In this document: piece by piece, positions 7,681 to 16,623 of the stretch
How the letters are laid out: each line of letters begins with the position of its first letter
Position numbering within the stretch: position 1 is the first letter of the stretch
Source of the DNA: Pseudomonadota bacterium
GTDB lineage: Bacteria > Pseudomonadota > Alphaproteobacteria > Rs-D84
Assembly (NCBI GenBank): GCA_023402015.1
Contig: JAEXCU010000013.1
Span: 1-64,000, forward strand
DNA: 64,000 nt
Direction: 5' to 3'
Program-made: the position numbers and the translations under genes
Notes under the pieces: generated by a model
Databases searched by the model: none
Told to the model about the DNA's origin: nothing
Seen by the model: only the letters and a program-made list of their open reading frames with translations

Positions 7681-9800
7681 TATTTTTCGCCCATGATAGA
7701 TATAATCCATTGTTCTGCGGACATAGATTCTGTCGGCAGGGTTCCGGATATATCATTGACATTCATGCATGTGGAAATGATTGCATTACACGCCTTGATT
7801 GCCAGTTTGTTTTGTGAACTCAGTGTTGTCGTGCTGCCCGATGTGGTGTTCTTGTCGGCATCATAATTATTTTGTGCCAGGCAAGATGTTACATCAGATA
7901 TACAATTTTCTGCGTAATCTGCCAAAATTGTATCTTGGGCGGATTTTATCTGAACCAATGTACGGCCCAGGAATTCTTTGACAACGTTATTTGTTTCGTT
8001 GTATTTCAGGTTCTGGCCCGTGCCTGTGTATGTTATATCTTGGCACTTGTTCAATACTGACATGCACATACCATAGTTTTTGCCGTCGCTGTTGTCATGA
8101 TACCCGATTTTGTTTTGCAGATATTTAGACATGTCGGTGGATGCCGTCTTGGCCGCACCAGATACAACGGTCTTGTCAATATATTCGCTTAACGTGCCGC
8201 CATTACCCCATGCATTCTTGCTGGTTTCATATATCCATGTCTTGTATATATCACCATCTAATTCCCCAGATGCACCAGGTTTGCTGCCAACCACAACTTT
8301 ACCGTTTACAATGTATTTGCCGGTCGGATCCAGACAGTTTTCATAATCGTCGCCGCAGACAAAGTCATCCTGCATACAACTATCCAGTGCGTTTACGCAT
8401 CCGCGCAGGTCATACGAATTCTTTTGCTGGGCAACCAACAAACGCGCCTTTTGCAAAACAGATTTTGCATTTCTGACGGTTGCGGTCATTTGTTCGTTGG
8501 AATCAGACAGGCTGCGTTCATATGCAATACACTGTTTATCAATTTCCAAATCGTATGCATTTGTGATAATTGATGTATCAACGCCCTGGGCCGCGCAACT
8601 GTTCAGGACTGATGCCTTGCATCGTGCAGTGGCGGTTTTATACAATGTTTCGCCGCGTTGGTTGCTGATGCTGGCGGTGTTGGATGTGGTGCCCAAGAAA
8701 CTGGATAAATCAAATCCTGTGCTGTCAATTGTGAAATCCAACAGGCCGGACAAATCCATGTTCATGCCGGTGCTGGTTGTTGTTGCACTGCCGGATTTAA
8801 CATCCACAATCATATTTTTGATTTTGTCCAAATCATTCTTTAATTGCGTGTTGTCATTGGATGTTTGCATTTCCAATTCAGCCTCGGTCTGGGTGAATAA
8901 TGTTTCCACTTCTTCTGCGCTCAGCCCGATGTATTGAATCTTTTGTGCGACATCCTGTAAATCGGCGGTTGCCTGTTTTAATGCATTTTCTGTTTTTTCG
9001 TAATTTTTCAGATTAACACTGCAACTGCAACGGCCCTGGTTATCATCCAATACATTACAGAAATTATCCATGCATTGTGTATATTGTGCCTTGCAGAAAT
9101 CTGTTACCTGGGCCAATTCGTCCATGTCGGTTGTGCTGACCGTGGTGCCTGTGTCGGTTGTTCCCGATGATGCCATACGAATTGTTGGTACGCGTGCGGA
9201 AACAGATGTTGTTCCGCGAACGCCAACACGACCTGTGTACAAAGGTGTATTAACCGTGTCTGTTTGCAAAATTGATGCGCGTGCCGCCGTTGTTCCGGAT
9301 GTTGCATTTCTGCGTGCGGATACGTTCTGGGCATTTTCTGCGCGTGCCGCAGATGGTGCGGCAGAACGTGCGGTTGCATTTGAATTGTTTGTCGCGCCCG
9401 TTGTTTGTGCATTGCCTGCGCGTGATGCGGTGCTGCGCGTGTTAACAGGACGTGCGGTATTGGTTGCTGTCGCGCGCGCTGACACATTGCGACCCGACGC
9501 GGTGGAAGTACGCGTGGACGTCGTTCTGTTGGTGGTTGCGGACAATGCGCGTCCTGCGGCGGCGCGTCCGGTTGTATTGCGGACATTTGCAGATTTAGGT
9601 GCCGCGGGTTCCACCGGAACGACAACGGATTCAGATTCCTGGTCTGAATATTGTGCGTCTGCGGCATCATCTGACGGCGCATAATCGGCATAGTCGTCGG
9701 CCGCATATTCCATTACATCTTCGTAAAAGTATGCGGGCGCAACCTCGGCAAATGCGGGCAAAACTAATAATCCACTAAGTACGGCGATAAGTCTTTTCAT
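7680..9800 (-). CDS. Large exported protein with Thr/Ala/Arg low-complexity region and Cys pairs
   Basis: 706 residues from the ATG at 9800, which begins a signal peptide (MKRLIAVLSGLLVLPAFAE). Residues about 50-190 are low-complexity Thr/Ala/Arg/Ser. Residues about 230-280 hold a Cys cluster (QCMDNFCNVLDD, RCSCS), followed by a helical, probably coiled-coil segment and more scattered Cys pairs. The last 195 residues lie between the two arms of the 44-bp inverted repeat and could be exchanged by inversion. I recognise no named domain. Location is likely periplasm or cell surface. Divergent codon-level GC in the low-complexity part causes a long antisense frame that I take as a shadow. Confidence 0.8.
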   Translation of the reverse strand: MKRLIAVLSGLLVLPAFAEVAPAYFYEDVMEYAADDYADYAPSDDAADAQYSDQESESVVVPVEPAAPKSANVRNTTGRAAAGRALSATTNRTTSTRTSTASGRNVSARATATNTARPVNTRSTASRAGNAQTTGATNNSNATARSAAPSAARAENAQNVSARRNATSGTTAARASILQTDTVNTPLYTGRVGVRGTTSVSARVPTIRMASSGTTDTGTTVSTTDMDELAQVTDFCKAQYTQCMDNFCNVLDDNQGRCSCSVNLKNYEKTENALKQATADLQDVAQKIQYIGLSAEEVETLFTQTEAELEMQTSNDNTQLKNDLDKIKNMIVDVKSGSATTTSTGMNMDLSGLLDFTIDSTGFDLSSFLGTTSNTASISNQRGETLYKTATARCKASVLNSCAAQGVDTSIITNAYDLEIDKQCIAYERSLSDSNEQMTATVRNAKSVLQKARLLVAQQKNSYDLRGCVNALDSCMQDDFVCGDDYENCLDPTGKYIVNGKVVVGSKPGASGELDGDIYKTWIYETSKNAWGNGGTLSEYIDKTVVSGAAKTASTDMSKYLQNKIGYHDNSDGKNYGMCMSVLNKCQDITYTGTGQNLKYNETNNVVKEFLGRTLVQIKSAQDTILADYAENCISDVTSCLAQNNYDADKNTTSGSTTTLSSQNKLAIKACNAIISTCMNVNDISGTLPTESMSAEQWIISIMGEK
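8266..8309 (-). repeat. 44-bp inverted repeat, right copy (inside the 706-aa gene)
   Basis: Reverse complement of 7241-7284 with one mismatch; encodes VNGKVVVGSKPGASG on the minus strand. Confidence 0.85.
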
Positions 9801-9912
9801 TGCGAAAACTTCCCTTCTATTACATATGATTTTATCACATAGTGGTCTGCCGCGCAAACGAAAAATAGACAAAAAAGCGTTTAAGCGTTTAAAAATACCA
9901 CTGAAAATTATC

Positions 9913-10935
9913 TTAATTCAATTTGCTTATATGTTTTTGCCATTCCCAGGCCGACGCCAAGGTATCTTCCAGGTTGATTTTTGCATGCCACCCCAGTTCT
10001 TTATTTGCACGACTGCAATTGGCCCAAATTGCGGCGACATCACCGGGGCGGCGTGGCACAATTTTATAATTCAGTTTTTGCCCACTCGCGCGTTGAAAAC
10101 ATTCAATCATTTCCATAACTGATATACCGCGTCCCGTTCCCAGGTTATATATAGAAATATCTTGGCCTGTTTCAATCATGTGATTTAGTGCGGCCAGGTG
10201 TGCCGCCGCCAAATCATTTACATCAATGTAATCGCGAATGCAAAACCCATCAGGTGTGTCGTAATCGTTTCCAAAAACATTTAAACATTCGCGGATTCCG
10301 GCGGCGGTTTGCGTAATAAATGGCAATAAATTGTTTGGTGTCCCCAATGGCAGTTCGCCAATTTGTGCGGTTGGATGTGCACCGATTGGATTAAAATACC
10401 GTAATATTGTTGCGTGCATATTGGGATTGGCACGCACCACATCGGCAATTATGTTTTCGCCCATTATTTTTGTTTGCCCATATGGTGATGATGCAGATTT
10501 CAGGGGTGTGTCTTCTAATACAGGCAAATTGTCTGGTTCGCCATAAACGGTTGCAGATGAAGAAAATACAATGTTTGGAATTTTAAATTCCATCATCATG
10601 TCCAATGTGTTTAACAATGATGTAATATTGTTGCGATAATATCGGATTGGTTGTGCAACGGATTCACCAACGGCTTTCAGTGCGGCAAAATGGATAACGC
10701 CAATTGCGTCGGCGTGTCGCGAAAAAACATTGTGCATCATATCACGGTTTGTACAGTCGCAGTTTTCAAATTCTGGTCTGGTTCCTGTAATATTTGTAAT
10801 ACCATCCAAAACCTGTTTGTGTGAATTTATCAGGTTGTCTATTATGACGACATCAAAACCGTTCTGTTGCAATATGACAGTTGTATGTGAACCAATATAT
10901 CCGCATCCCCCGGTTATAATAATTTTTTGCGACAT
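9913..10935 (-). CDS. galE: UDP-glucose 4-epimerase
   Basis: 340 residues, the usual length. NAD-binding Rossmann motif TGGCGYIGSH at residues 8-17 and the catalytic YxxxK in SPYGQTKIMGE near residue 148. It interconverts UDP-glucose and UDP-galactose (or the N-acetyl forms) in the cytosol and feeds surface glycan synthesis; three glycosyltransferase genes are found elsewhere in the window. It follows the 706-aa gene's divergent promoter region in tandem on the minus strand. Confidence 0.96.
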   Translation of the reverse strand: MSQKIIITGGCGYIGSHTTVILQQNGFDVVIIDNLINSHKQVLDGITNITGTRPEFENCDCTNRDMMHNVFSRHADAIGVIHFAALKAVGESVAQPIRYYRNNITSLLNTLDMMMEFKIPNIVFSSSATVYGEPDNLPVLEDTPLKSASSPYGQTKIMGENIIADVVRANPNMHATILRYFNPIGAHPTAQIGELPLGTPNNLLPFITQTAAGIRECLNVFGNDYDTPDGFCIRDYIDVNDLAAAHLAALNHMIETGQDISIYNLGTGRGISVMEMIECFQRASGQKLNYKIVPRRPGDVAAIWANCSRANKELGWHAKINLEDTLASAWEWQKHISKLN

Positions 10936-11033
10936 TCTGAATCCTTGGGTACTGTTTTAATGTAATTATATAAGAAAAAGTTGTACTTAAAAAGGCATTT
11001 TTTCGGATTATTAATTTTTATAATGAATTTAAC

Positions 11034-11063
11034 TTGTAAAATCTATGAAATATATACTATAAT
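11034..11063 (+). promoter_or_regulatory. Promoter of the PLD-family lipoprotein gene
   Basis: TTGTAA (11034-11039), 18-base spacer, perfect TATAAT (11058-11063), 23 bases before the start codon. Confidence 0.65.
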
Positions 11064-11086
11064 CGCCCGAAAGAGGTTTTGTAAAA

Positions 11087-12673
11087 TTGTCCATATTTAA
11101 AAAAGTATCTTTGTTTGTTTTAACAATCCCGTTGATGGGGTGTACAACTGTGCCCACAACAACGAATGATAAACGTCTGGATGGATATGTGGCAAAAATT
11201 ACTGCGGCGGATTTCAATTATGACCCAATGAAGACGCCGTTGGCCCAATGTTATACCCAAGAATTAACCAGCAAGAAAAACGTCAGTGGTGCCACATTAA
11301 TAGAAGACGGCCTGTCTGCGTTCGTTATTCGTTCTGCGTTTGCGCGTATGGCAACCAAGACCATTGATTTGCAAACATATATTTACAGTAATGATTTTTC
11401 ATCCAAGGTTTTAATTGGCGAATTGAAAAACGCGGCCGATCGTGGCGTGAAAATCCGCATCTTGTTGGACGATTACGGAACCCAGTCTGACATTGTTGAC
11501 GTAATGTTATTAAACCAACATCCCAATATCGAAGTCAAGGTTTTTAATACCGTATCTAATCGTACAAAAATCTTGTATTATCCGCAGTTTTTGTTGGATT
11601 TCAATCGTTTGAATTCACGGATGCATAATAAATTGTTCATTGTAGACAATATCGCATATATAACCGGCGGCCGCAATGTTGGCAGTAATTATTTTTATCC
11701 AGAAACTGCGTCAAATTTTTCTGATACCGACGTATTATTTTTGGGTGATATGACAAAATATGCCACGGCCAGTTTTGATGAATATTGGAATCATCATCTG
11801 TCAATTCCTGCATCTGTGTTCCCCAAGGCCAAATCCAAAAAGGCAATGAAAAAACTGGAACAGAAATTCGCAGAAATTGAACAAAAAAGTGTAGAAGAAA
11901 TTCGCCGTTATAACGCAATCATTTCCATGGTTCAGCGTGAATATAAACAAAAGAATTTTGATTTTTCTTGGGGACATGGAAAATTCTTGGCCGACCCCCC
12001 GTCCAAGGTTGAAATGACAATGGACGAAAAGGAAGAATATCGTGGTGAAATTGTCCAGGCGCTGCAACGTTTATGGGACCAGACCCAGGATTCTGTTTAT
12101 ATGTCTGCGGCGTATTTTGTACCGGGCCAGGGCGGATTGGAACACATGTTGCGCGAAGAAAATTCGGGCGTTCATTTGACAATCGTTACAAATTCTTTGT
12201 CGTCCACGAACGCGCCAACCGTTTATGGCAAATGGGAAAAATACAGAAAGCAATTAATTGAATCGGGTGCCGAAGTTTACGAATTTATGATGTCGGCGGA
12301 AAATCTGCGGGCCAAAGAACACGACCGTGAAAGAAAACAGTCCAGTTTTTCTGTACTGCACAGTAAAACAATTGTATTTGACGATGATATTTCATGGATT
12401 GGCAGTTTTAATCTGGACCCACGCAGTGCATATTACAACACTGAAAACGTCGCGATTTTTGAAAGTCGTGATTTTGCACAAAAATTGCGTGAAATGATTA
12501 TCAAAGACACACAAACGTCTTGGCGGGTAACATTGGATGATGGCGACCCTGTGTGGACCGGAATGCGACCCGAAGACAAAGAACCACGAATTTATCATCG
12601 CAGTCCGGATACATCAATTTTCCGCAGAACATTAAAGGTTTTAACGAACCTGGTGCCGGAAAAATTTGTTTAG
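11087..12673 (+). CDS. Phospholipase D family lipoprotein (cardiolipin synthase-like)
   Basis: 528 residues from a TTG start, supported by AAGAGG ten bases upstream and by the position of the signal sequence. The N-terminus ends in a lipobox (LMGC), so the mature protein is probably a lipoprotein. It has two HKD motifs: HNKLFIVDNIAYITGGRN near residue 182 and HSKTIVFDDDISWIGSFN near residue 425, the paired active site of the PLD superfamily. Likely reactions are phosphatidyl transfer (cardiolipin synthesis) or phospholipid hydrolysis at the envelope. The extracytoplasmic lipoprotein form differs from the cytoplasmic-membrane ClsA type. Confidence 0.88.
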   Translation: MSIFKKVSLFVLTIPLMGCTTVPTTTNDKRLDGYVAKITAADFNYDPMKTPLAQCYTQELTSKKNVSGATLIEDGLSAFVIRSAFARMATKTIDLQTYIYSNDFSSKVLIGELKNAADRGVKIRILLDDYGTQSDIVDVMLLNQHPNIEVKVFNTVSNRTKILYYPQFLLDFNRLNSRMHNKLFIVDNIAYITGGRNVGSNYFYPETASNFSDTDVLFLGDMTKYATASFDEYWNHHLSIPASVFPKAKSKKAMKKLEQKFAEIEQKSVEEIRRYNAIISMVQREYKQKNFDFSWGHGKFLADPPSKVEMTMDEKEEYRGEIVQALQRLWDQTQDSVYMSAAYFVPGQGGLEHMLREENSGVHLTIVTNSLSSTNAPTVYGKWEKYRKQLIESGAEVYEFMMSAENLRAKEHDRERKQSSFSVLHSKTIVFDDDISWIGSFNLDPRSAYYNTENVAIFESRDFAQKLREMIIKDTQTSWRVTLDDGDPVWTGMRPEDKEPRIYHRSPDTSIFRRTLKVLTNLVPEKFV

Positions 12674-12711
12674 GCAATCTGCCCAGAATAAATGCCAAAT
12701 GAAAATGTCTT

Positions 12712-12738
12712 AATCCCGCACAAATGCGGGATTTTTTC
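12712..12738 (+). terminator. Intrinsic terminator after the PLD gene
   Basis: AATCCCGCA/TGCGGGATT stem followed by TTTTT. A second hairpin with stem TGCCGAA/TTCGGCA and a T-run follows at about 12750-12790. Confidence 0.85.
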
Positions 12739-12892
12739 ATAAAAAAATATGCCGAAGGAAAACGGTCCTTTGGATTCGGCACTTTTTCGTTTGACAAAGT
12801 CTTGGAAAACCGCCAGAATGATTTTGTATAAAATGGTTGAATTAAATTGACCGTTATGGGTCCAATCATATCTTGAACCCAAGGGGAGAAAT

Positions 12893-13543
12893 ATGAAGTT
12901 TATCAAAAAGATTATGTTTTCGGTTCTGGTCATGCTGTTCGGGTGGCAATATGGTGCCAGTGCATTTCACACATATGATAAAAATGGCAGTTTGACGTGT
13001 ACCCAATATTGTAATCAATACGGCGAGACTGAGGCATTCAATGCCGGGGTTGGTGGTCAGTTTTCGTATGCCGCCGGGTCTTTTAACAGTTGCTGGTGCT
13101 TTACCGCTGCGGAAATAACAACAATTAAAAATTGCAGTGCAACGCCCTGTGGCACAAATATGAGTGGTTATAAACGTGTATGGATTTCGGCATCGCAATT
13201 GGATTGTTCAACCCGGGAATGTTCATGTGCGTCTGGATATTTTGGCAGTGCAGGCAATTGCAGTAAATGTACATGTGGATATTACTGCATGGGTGGAAAT
13301 CGTTCCGCATGTGGTTATGGAAAATACAGTGCCAGTGGCGCAACCACGTGCACCACGTGTCCGTCGGGGAAATATTGCGCATCATCCACAACATGCACGC
13401 CGTCAAGTTGTCCGGATTATCCAACCGCAACCAGCAATTCTGGCGCCACATCCATAACCAGTTGTTATTACCCCCGTGATACACAATTGTCAGATGCCGC
13501 CGGAACATATTTGTTTACCAGCAACTGTTTTTATTCCGCATAG
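12893..13543 (+). CDS. Exported Cys-rich protein with GCC2/GCC3-like repeats
   Basis: 216 residues; ribosome site AAGGGGAG. Signal peptide to about residue 24 (GASA). The mature part has repeats of the form CASGYFGSAGNCSKC and GKYSASGATTCTTCPSGKYC, the pattern of TNFR/ephrin-like GCC2-GCC3 domains that are common in eukaryotic and rare in bacterial proteins. The end, LSDAAGTYLFTSNCFYSA, is a module shared with the proteins ending at 16332, 40669 and (internally) 42648. Two bases separate it from the glycosyltransferase gene downstream. Function unknown; a surface role is likely. Confidence 0.8.
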   Translation: MKFIKKIMFSVLVMLFGWQYGASAFHTYDKNGSLTCTQYCNQYGETEAFNAGVGGQFSYAAGSFNSCWCFTAAEITTIKNCSATPCGTNMSGYKRVWISASQLDCSTRECSCASGYFGSAGNCSKCTCGYYCMGGNRSACGYGKYSASGATTCTTCPSGKYCASSTTCTPSSCPDYPTATSNSGATSITSCYYPRDTQLSDAAGTYLFTSNCFYSA

Positions 13544-13545
13544 TT

Positions 13546-14496
13546 ATGGCACCACAAATATCAGTCATTATTGCAAATTATAATAACGCCGCGTATTTGG
13601 GTGATTGCCTGCGCAGCGTGGAAACGCAGTCTTTTACAGATTTTGAATGTATTGTAGTTGATGACGGTTCTGTTGATGCTTCACGGAAAATAATTCGCGC
13701 CATTACCCGTCGCGACAAACGGTTTCGCGCCGTGTATCAGCAAAACAGCGGCGTCAGTGCCGCGCGCAATGTTGGGATTAATTTGGCGTTGGGCAAATAT
13801 ATTGCATTTTTAGATTCTGATGATTGTTATTGCCCTGATGCATTATTGCTGATGCACAATTTAATTGTGCAAAATAATGCGGATATTGTGGGTGGTGGTG
13901 GCGTGCGTGTTATGGATGATTTTAAATTGGTTGATGCGCTTTCACAAAACTTTATAAATCCGCCTTTTAGAATTTATTCCAATTCCGTTGGCGATATTAA
14001 ACAAATGTCAAAATTTGGGCCGGAATATCGGTTTGTGTGGGTATGGCGACGGTTGTTTCGCCGTGATGTTATTGGTGATGTGCGATTTGACCCGGAATTA
14101 TACCCCGGCGAAGATACGTGTTTCATGTTGGAAATTTTTCCGCGTGCAAAATGTATTGTGGAAACGTCCGCAATGGTTGTGTATCACCGCGTGGCGCGAA
14201 CGGCGGTGTCCGTGGCAACATTTAATCAAAAATATTTCAGTTATATTACCCCAACCATGCGGCGTCTGCGAATGATTATGGATACCTATTATCCGGCATC
14301 GTTTCATAAATGGTTTTATAAACAATATATGGATTTGGTTATCCAGGAAACGATTGTCCGTGCGATGAAGACCGGTCGCCTGATGCACCAGGTGGCCGAC
14401 CACATGCGACCGATTTATGGAACGCGCACGTTGCCCACAAATTGTTTGCCATTAATACAGCGTTTAATTTTCTGGATTTTTATGAAGGTGTTTTAA
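13546..14496 (+). CDS. Family 2 glycosyltransferase
   Basis: 316 residues with the GT-A fold signature: ISVIIANYNNAAYLGDCLRS at the N-terminus, VVDDGSVDAS near residue 45 (nucleotide binding) and FLDSDD near residue 90 (metal-binding DxD type). Transfers a sugar from a nucleotide-sugar donor in the cytosol, probably for a surface polysaccharide or lipopolysaccharide. It overlaps the next glycosyltransferase gene by one base, so the pair forms one operon; acceptor and sugar cannot be read from sequence. Confidence 0.92.
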   Translation: MAPQISVIIANYNNAAYLGDCLRSVETQSFTDFECIVVDDGSVDASRKIIRAITRRDKRFRAVYQQNSGVSAARNVGINLALGKYIAFLDSDDCYCPDALLLMHNLIVQNNADIVGGGGVRVMDDFKLVDALSQNFINPPFRIYSNSVGDIKQMSKFGPEYRFVWVWRRLFRRDVIGDVRFDPELYPGEDTCFMLEIFPRAKCIVETSAMVVYHRVARTAVSVATFNQKYFSYITPTMRRLRMIMDTYYPASFHKWFYKQYMDLVIQETIVRAMKTGRLMHQVADHMRPIYGTRTLPTNCLPLIQRLIFWIFMKVF

Positions 14497-15542
14497 TGAA
14501 ACTGTCCATAATAATTCCATGCTATAATGTTGCGCCGTTTTTAGACCGCAGCCTGCGCAGTTTGGTTAATCAAACTTTGCGTGATATTGAAATAATCTGC
14601 ATTGATGATAAATCCTGCGACGATACATTAAATATTTTGAAAATCTGGGCACAACGTGATTTAAGAATTCGCCTTGTTGCAAATCGGAAAAATATTGGTG
14701 TTGCCAAAACGCGCAACCGTGGCATAGATATGGCAACTGGTGAATATATCGGTTTTATGGACCCGGATGATTATGTTGATTTGGATTTCTTTGAACGATT
14801 GGTAAATCTGGCCGATTATGGAAAATTTCAGGTTGCCGCCGGCCAATTATGCGTTATTGAAATCAATGGCAAAAAATATTACGACCCGTATCGCAGTATT
14901 TCAGAATTGAAGAAATCGCTGCATAATTTTAAGTATCATTATACGGCGGTGTATCGTCGTGATTTCATCAATGCACACAATATCCGATATCCGAATTTAA
15001 CAATTAACGAAGACAGTGTTTTTGAAACAATGGTAAAATGTGCCATGACAACGCCATTGGGTCTGGTGCGTGGGACATATTATTACTATTGCAGGCGTGA
15101 TGAATCTTTAAATTCCGATTGGTGGTCAGAATCCAAGGTTCGCCAATCCATGGCGGGCATCGCGATGATAATTGATATTTATAACACTATGCCGGTTTCA
15201 GACCGTGATTATATATGTGGGGCACATGGGTATTTTAATTATCTGCGCGAAGTTTCATTGTTGAAAAATACCAAAACAATGGAAATGGTTGCCCAACATA
15301 TGTGCCAGATATTCCGCAAATTAAAATTCCCCGAAAAAGTACGTATGGATAATGGCCCGCTATATCATGCGCTGGTTAACGATGATGCGCGCGGTGTGTT
15401 GGATGTTCTGGCGGCGCAAAAATGGCGTACGCGCACATACAGGTTGTTTGGCATAATTAAAATTATGACAATCGCATACACAAAAACGCGCCGCGATATT
15501 CGTCTGTTCGGATTGTTAATTTATCGCATGAATTTGACCTAG
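14496..15542 (+). CDS. Family 2 glycosyltransferase
   Basis: 348 residues from the ATG that overlaps the preceding stop (TAATG). GT-A motifs: LSIIIPCYNVAPFLDRSLRS, CIDDKSCDDT and FMDPDDYVD. Same family as its neighbour but a distinct sequence, consistent with two successive transfer steps in one glycan. A terminator follows immediately. Confidence 0.92.
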   Translation: MKLSIIIPCYNVAPFLDRSLRSLVNQTLRDIEIICIDDKSCDDTLNILKIWAQRDLRIRLVANRKNIGVAKTRNRGIDMATGEYIGFMDPDDYVDLDFFERLVNLADYGKFQVAAGQLCVIEINGKKYYDPYRSISELKKSLHNFKYHYTAVYRRDFINAHNIRYPNLTINEDSVFETMVKCAMTTPLGLVRGTYYYYCRRDESLNSDWWSESKVRQSMAGIAMIIDIYNTMPVSDRDYICGAHGYFNYLREVSLLKNTKTMEMVAQHMCQIFRKLKFPEKVRMDNGPLYHALVNDDARGVLDVLAAQKWRTRTYRLFGIIKIMTIAYTKTRRDIRLFGLLIYRMNLT

Positions 15543-15566
15543 GGGCCGCTGGCCCCGTTTTTTTAT
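15541..15566 (+). terminator. Intrinsic terminator after the glycosyltransferase pair
   Basis: GGGGCC/GGCCCC stem followed by seven T residues, overlapping the stop codon. Confidence 0.85.
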
Positions 15567-15600
15567 TCTTGTTTTTATTCTGGTGCATGCCCAAAGACCG

Positions 15601-15661
15601 CGGGAACATTCCAAAGTATGTTTTTTCGAACTTCCCAACCACCTGAATTTGGTGGTTTTTT
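15601..15661 (+). promoter_or_regulatory. Attenuator-like leader of a Cys-rich protein gene
   Basis: Contains a GGGAA/TTCCC pairing (from 15602 and 15632) and then a terminator hairpin ACCACC/GGTGGT with six T (15637-15661), only about 20 bases before the start codon of the next gene. The 3' end, CTTCCC then ACCACC..GGTGGTTTTTT, closely resembles the end of the structured RNA at 4896-5110 (minus strand) and the terminator at 24357-24386. Confidence 0.5.
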
Positions 15662-15682
15662 GTTATATGTACAGGGGGAAAA

Positions 15683-16012
15683 ATGAAAAGAATTATTTTT
15701 GTGGTTTTAATGTGCGGTGCATCATTTGATGTGCATTGCGCATGTATGTCGGGCAGTCAATGCAACGCGGCATGCACATATGGATATTGTTGCCCAATCA
15801 GTGGTACCACCGGCACAACATCGTGTCTGTCCGGTTGGACCAAAAATTCCAGCGGAATCTGCGAACGTGAACCGCAATTATACAGTTGTGATGACACGGG
15901 CGGATGTTGGGTTGGAAAATTTGGTACCTGTTCACCGACACCTGACAGTTGTTATGCAATCAGTAAAACGTATTCATCTGGTTGCATTGCATGCAAATCC
16001 GGAAACCTGTAA
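15683..16012 (+). CDS. Small exported Cys-rich protein
   Basis: 109 residues with a signal peptide ending near VHCA and 16 or more cysteines in the mature part (CMSGSQCNAACTYGYCCP, CDDTGGCW, SGCIACKSG). Ribosome site AGGGGG. No recognised domain. It lies 11 bases before a second small Cys-rich gene and shares a leader type with the gene at 4367-4846. Disulfide-rich secreted product; role unknown. Confidence 0.7.
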   Translation: MKRIIFVVLMCGASFDVHCACMSGSQCNAACTYGYCCPISGTTGTTSCLSGWTKNSSGICEREPQLYSCDDTGGCWVGKFGTCSPTPDSCYAISKTYSSGCIACKSGNL

Positions 16013-16023
16013 TGGGGGCCAAA

Positions 16024-16332
16024 ATGAAGTATTTTGTAATTTTTATCATTAGTGTTTATTCGTTTGCGGCATTTGCCGATTGCGTATCATTGGGTTCACC
16101 GACATATGTGTGCAAATCTGGTTATTACATGACGGCGGACAGAAAATGTGCCCAATGTCCATTAATTGGATATAACGAAATCAGTAAACAAGACGCGTAT
16201 GGATTTACAGATAATTATAATACAGACGGCAAAACGCAATGTCGCATTCCATCGTCGGGTAATTATTCAGATACTACGGGCAGTTTTCAGGTTGTAATGC
16301 CGCCCGACAGTGGATGTTTTTGGGCGGAATAA
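16024..16332 (+). CDS. Small exported Cys-rich protein with shared C-terminal module
   Basis: 102 residues from the ATG at 16024, which begins a good signal peptide (MKYFVIFIISVYSFAAFA) behind GGGGGCC. The mature part contains VCKSGYYMTADRKCAQCP, one GCC2-like repeat, and ends in YSDTTGSFQVV and GCFWAE, the same terminal module seen at 13543 and 40669. Probably co-transcribed with the preceding gene. Confidence 0.72.
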   Translation: MKYFVIFIISVYSFAAFADCVSLGSPTYVCKSGYYMTADRKCAQCPLIGYNEISKQDAYGFTDNYNTDGKTQCRIPSSGNYSDTTGSFQVVMPPDSGCFWAE

Positions 16333-16334
16333 AA

Positions 16335-16360
16335 AGACCGGCATTTGCCGGCCTGTTTAA
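16335..16360. terminator. Bidirectional terminator hairpin
   Basis: GACCGGCA/TGCCGGC stem between two convergent genes. Confidence 0.7.
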
Positions 16361-16527
16361 GATTTTTTTGTGGTTTTCCGTTTGGATTTAATTTTGCATT
16401 TGTTTGCATTTTTATCCGCAATTGACAGTGCGATTGCCACGGCCTGTTTATGTGGCTTGCCGGCCTTGGTTTCGGTGCGTATGTTTTCAGATATGGCTTT
16501 GCGACTGCAACCTTGGATAATGGGCAT
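16357..16527 (-). CDS. Small basic protein, DUF6496-like
   Basis: 56 residues from the ATG at 16527 (GGAGAA upstream); a longer frame to 16602 has no ribosome site. Sequence MPIIQGCSRKAISENIRTE followed by KPHKQAVAIALSIA and a Lys-rich tail. Similar short proteins are common in gut phages and in gut alphaproteobacteria. Probably nucleic-acid associated, but no function is established. Confidence 0.65.
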   Translation of the reverse strand: MPIIQGCSRKAISENIRTETKAGKPHKQAVAIALSIADKNANKCKIKSKRKTTKKS

Positions 16528-16623
16528 TTTTATTCTCCGGTACTGATTAATACGATTATATCGTATTAATCGCCCCAAGAAAAGAGGTATATATCCCCGC
16601 ATTGGGGATGCAGTATTTACCGG

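Noticed and set aside
9070..9684. Long plus-strand frame of about 200 codons opposite the 706-residue gene
   Set aside because: It mirrors the Thr/Ala/Arg low-complexity coding region, gives a Val/Ala/Arg-only protein, and has no start signals.
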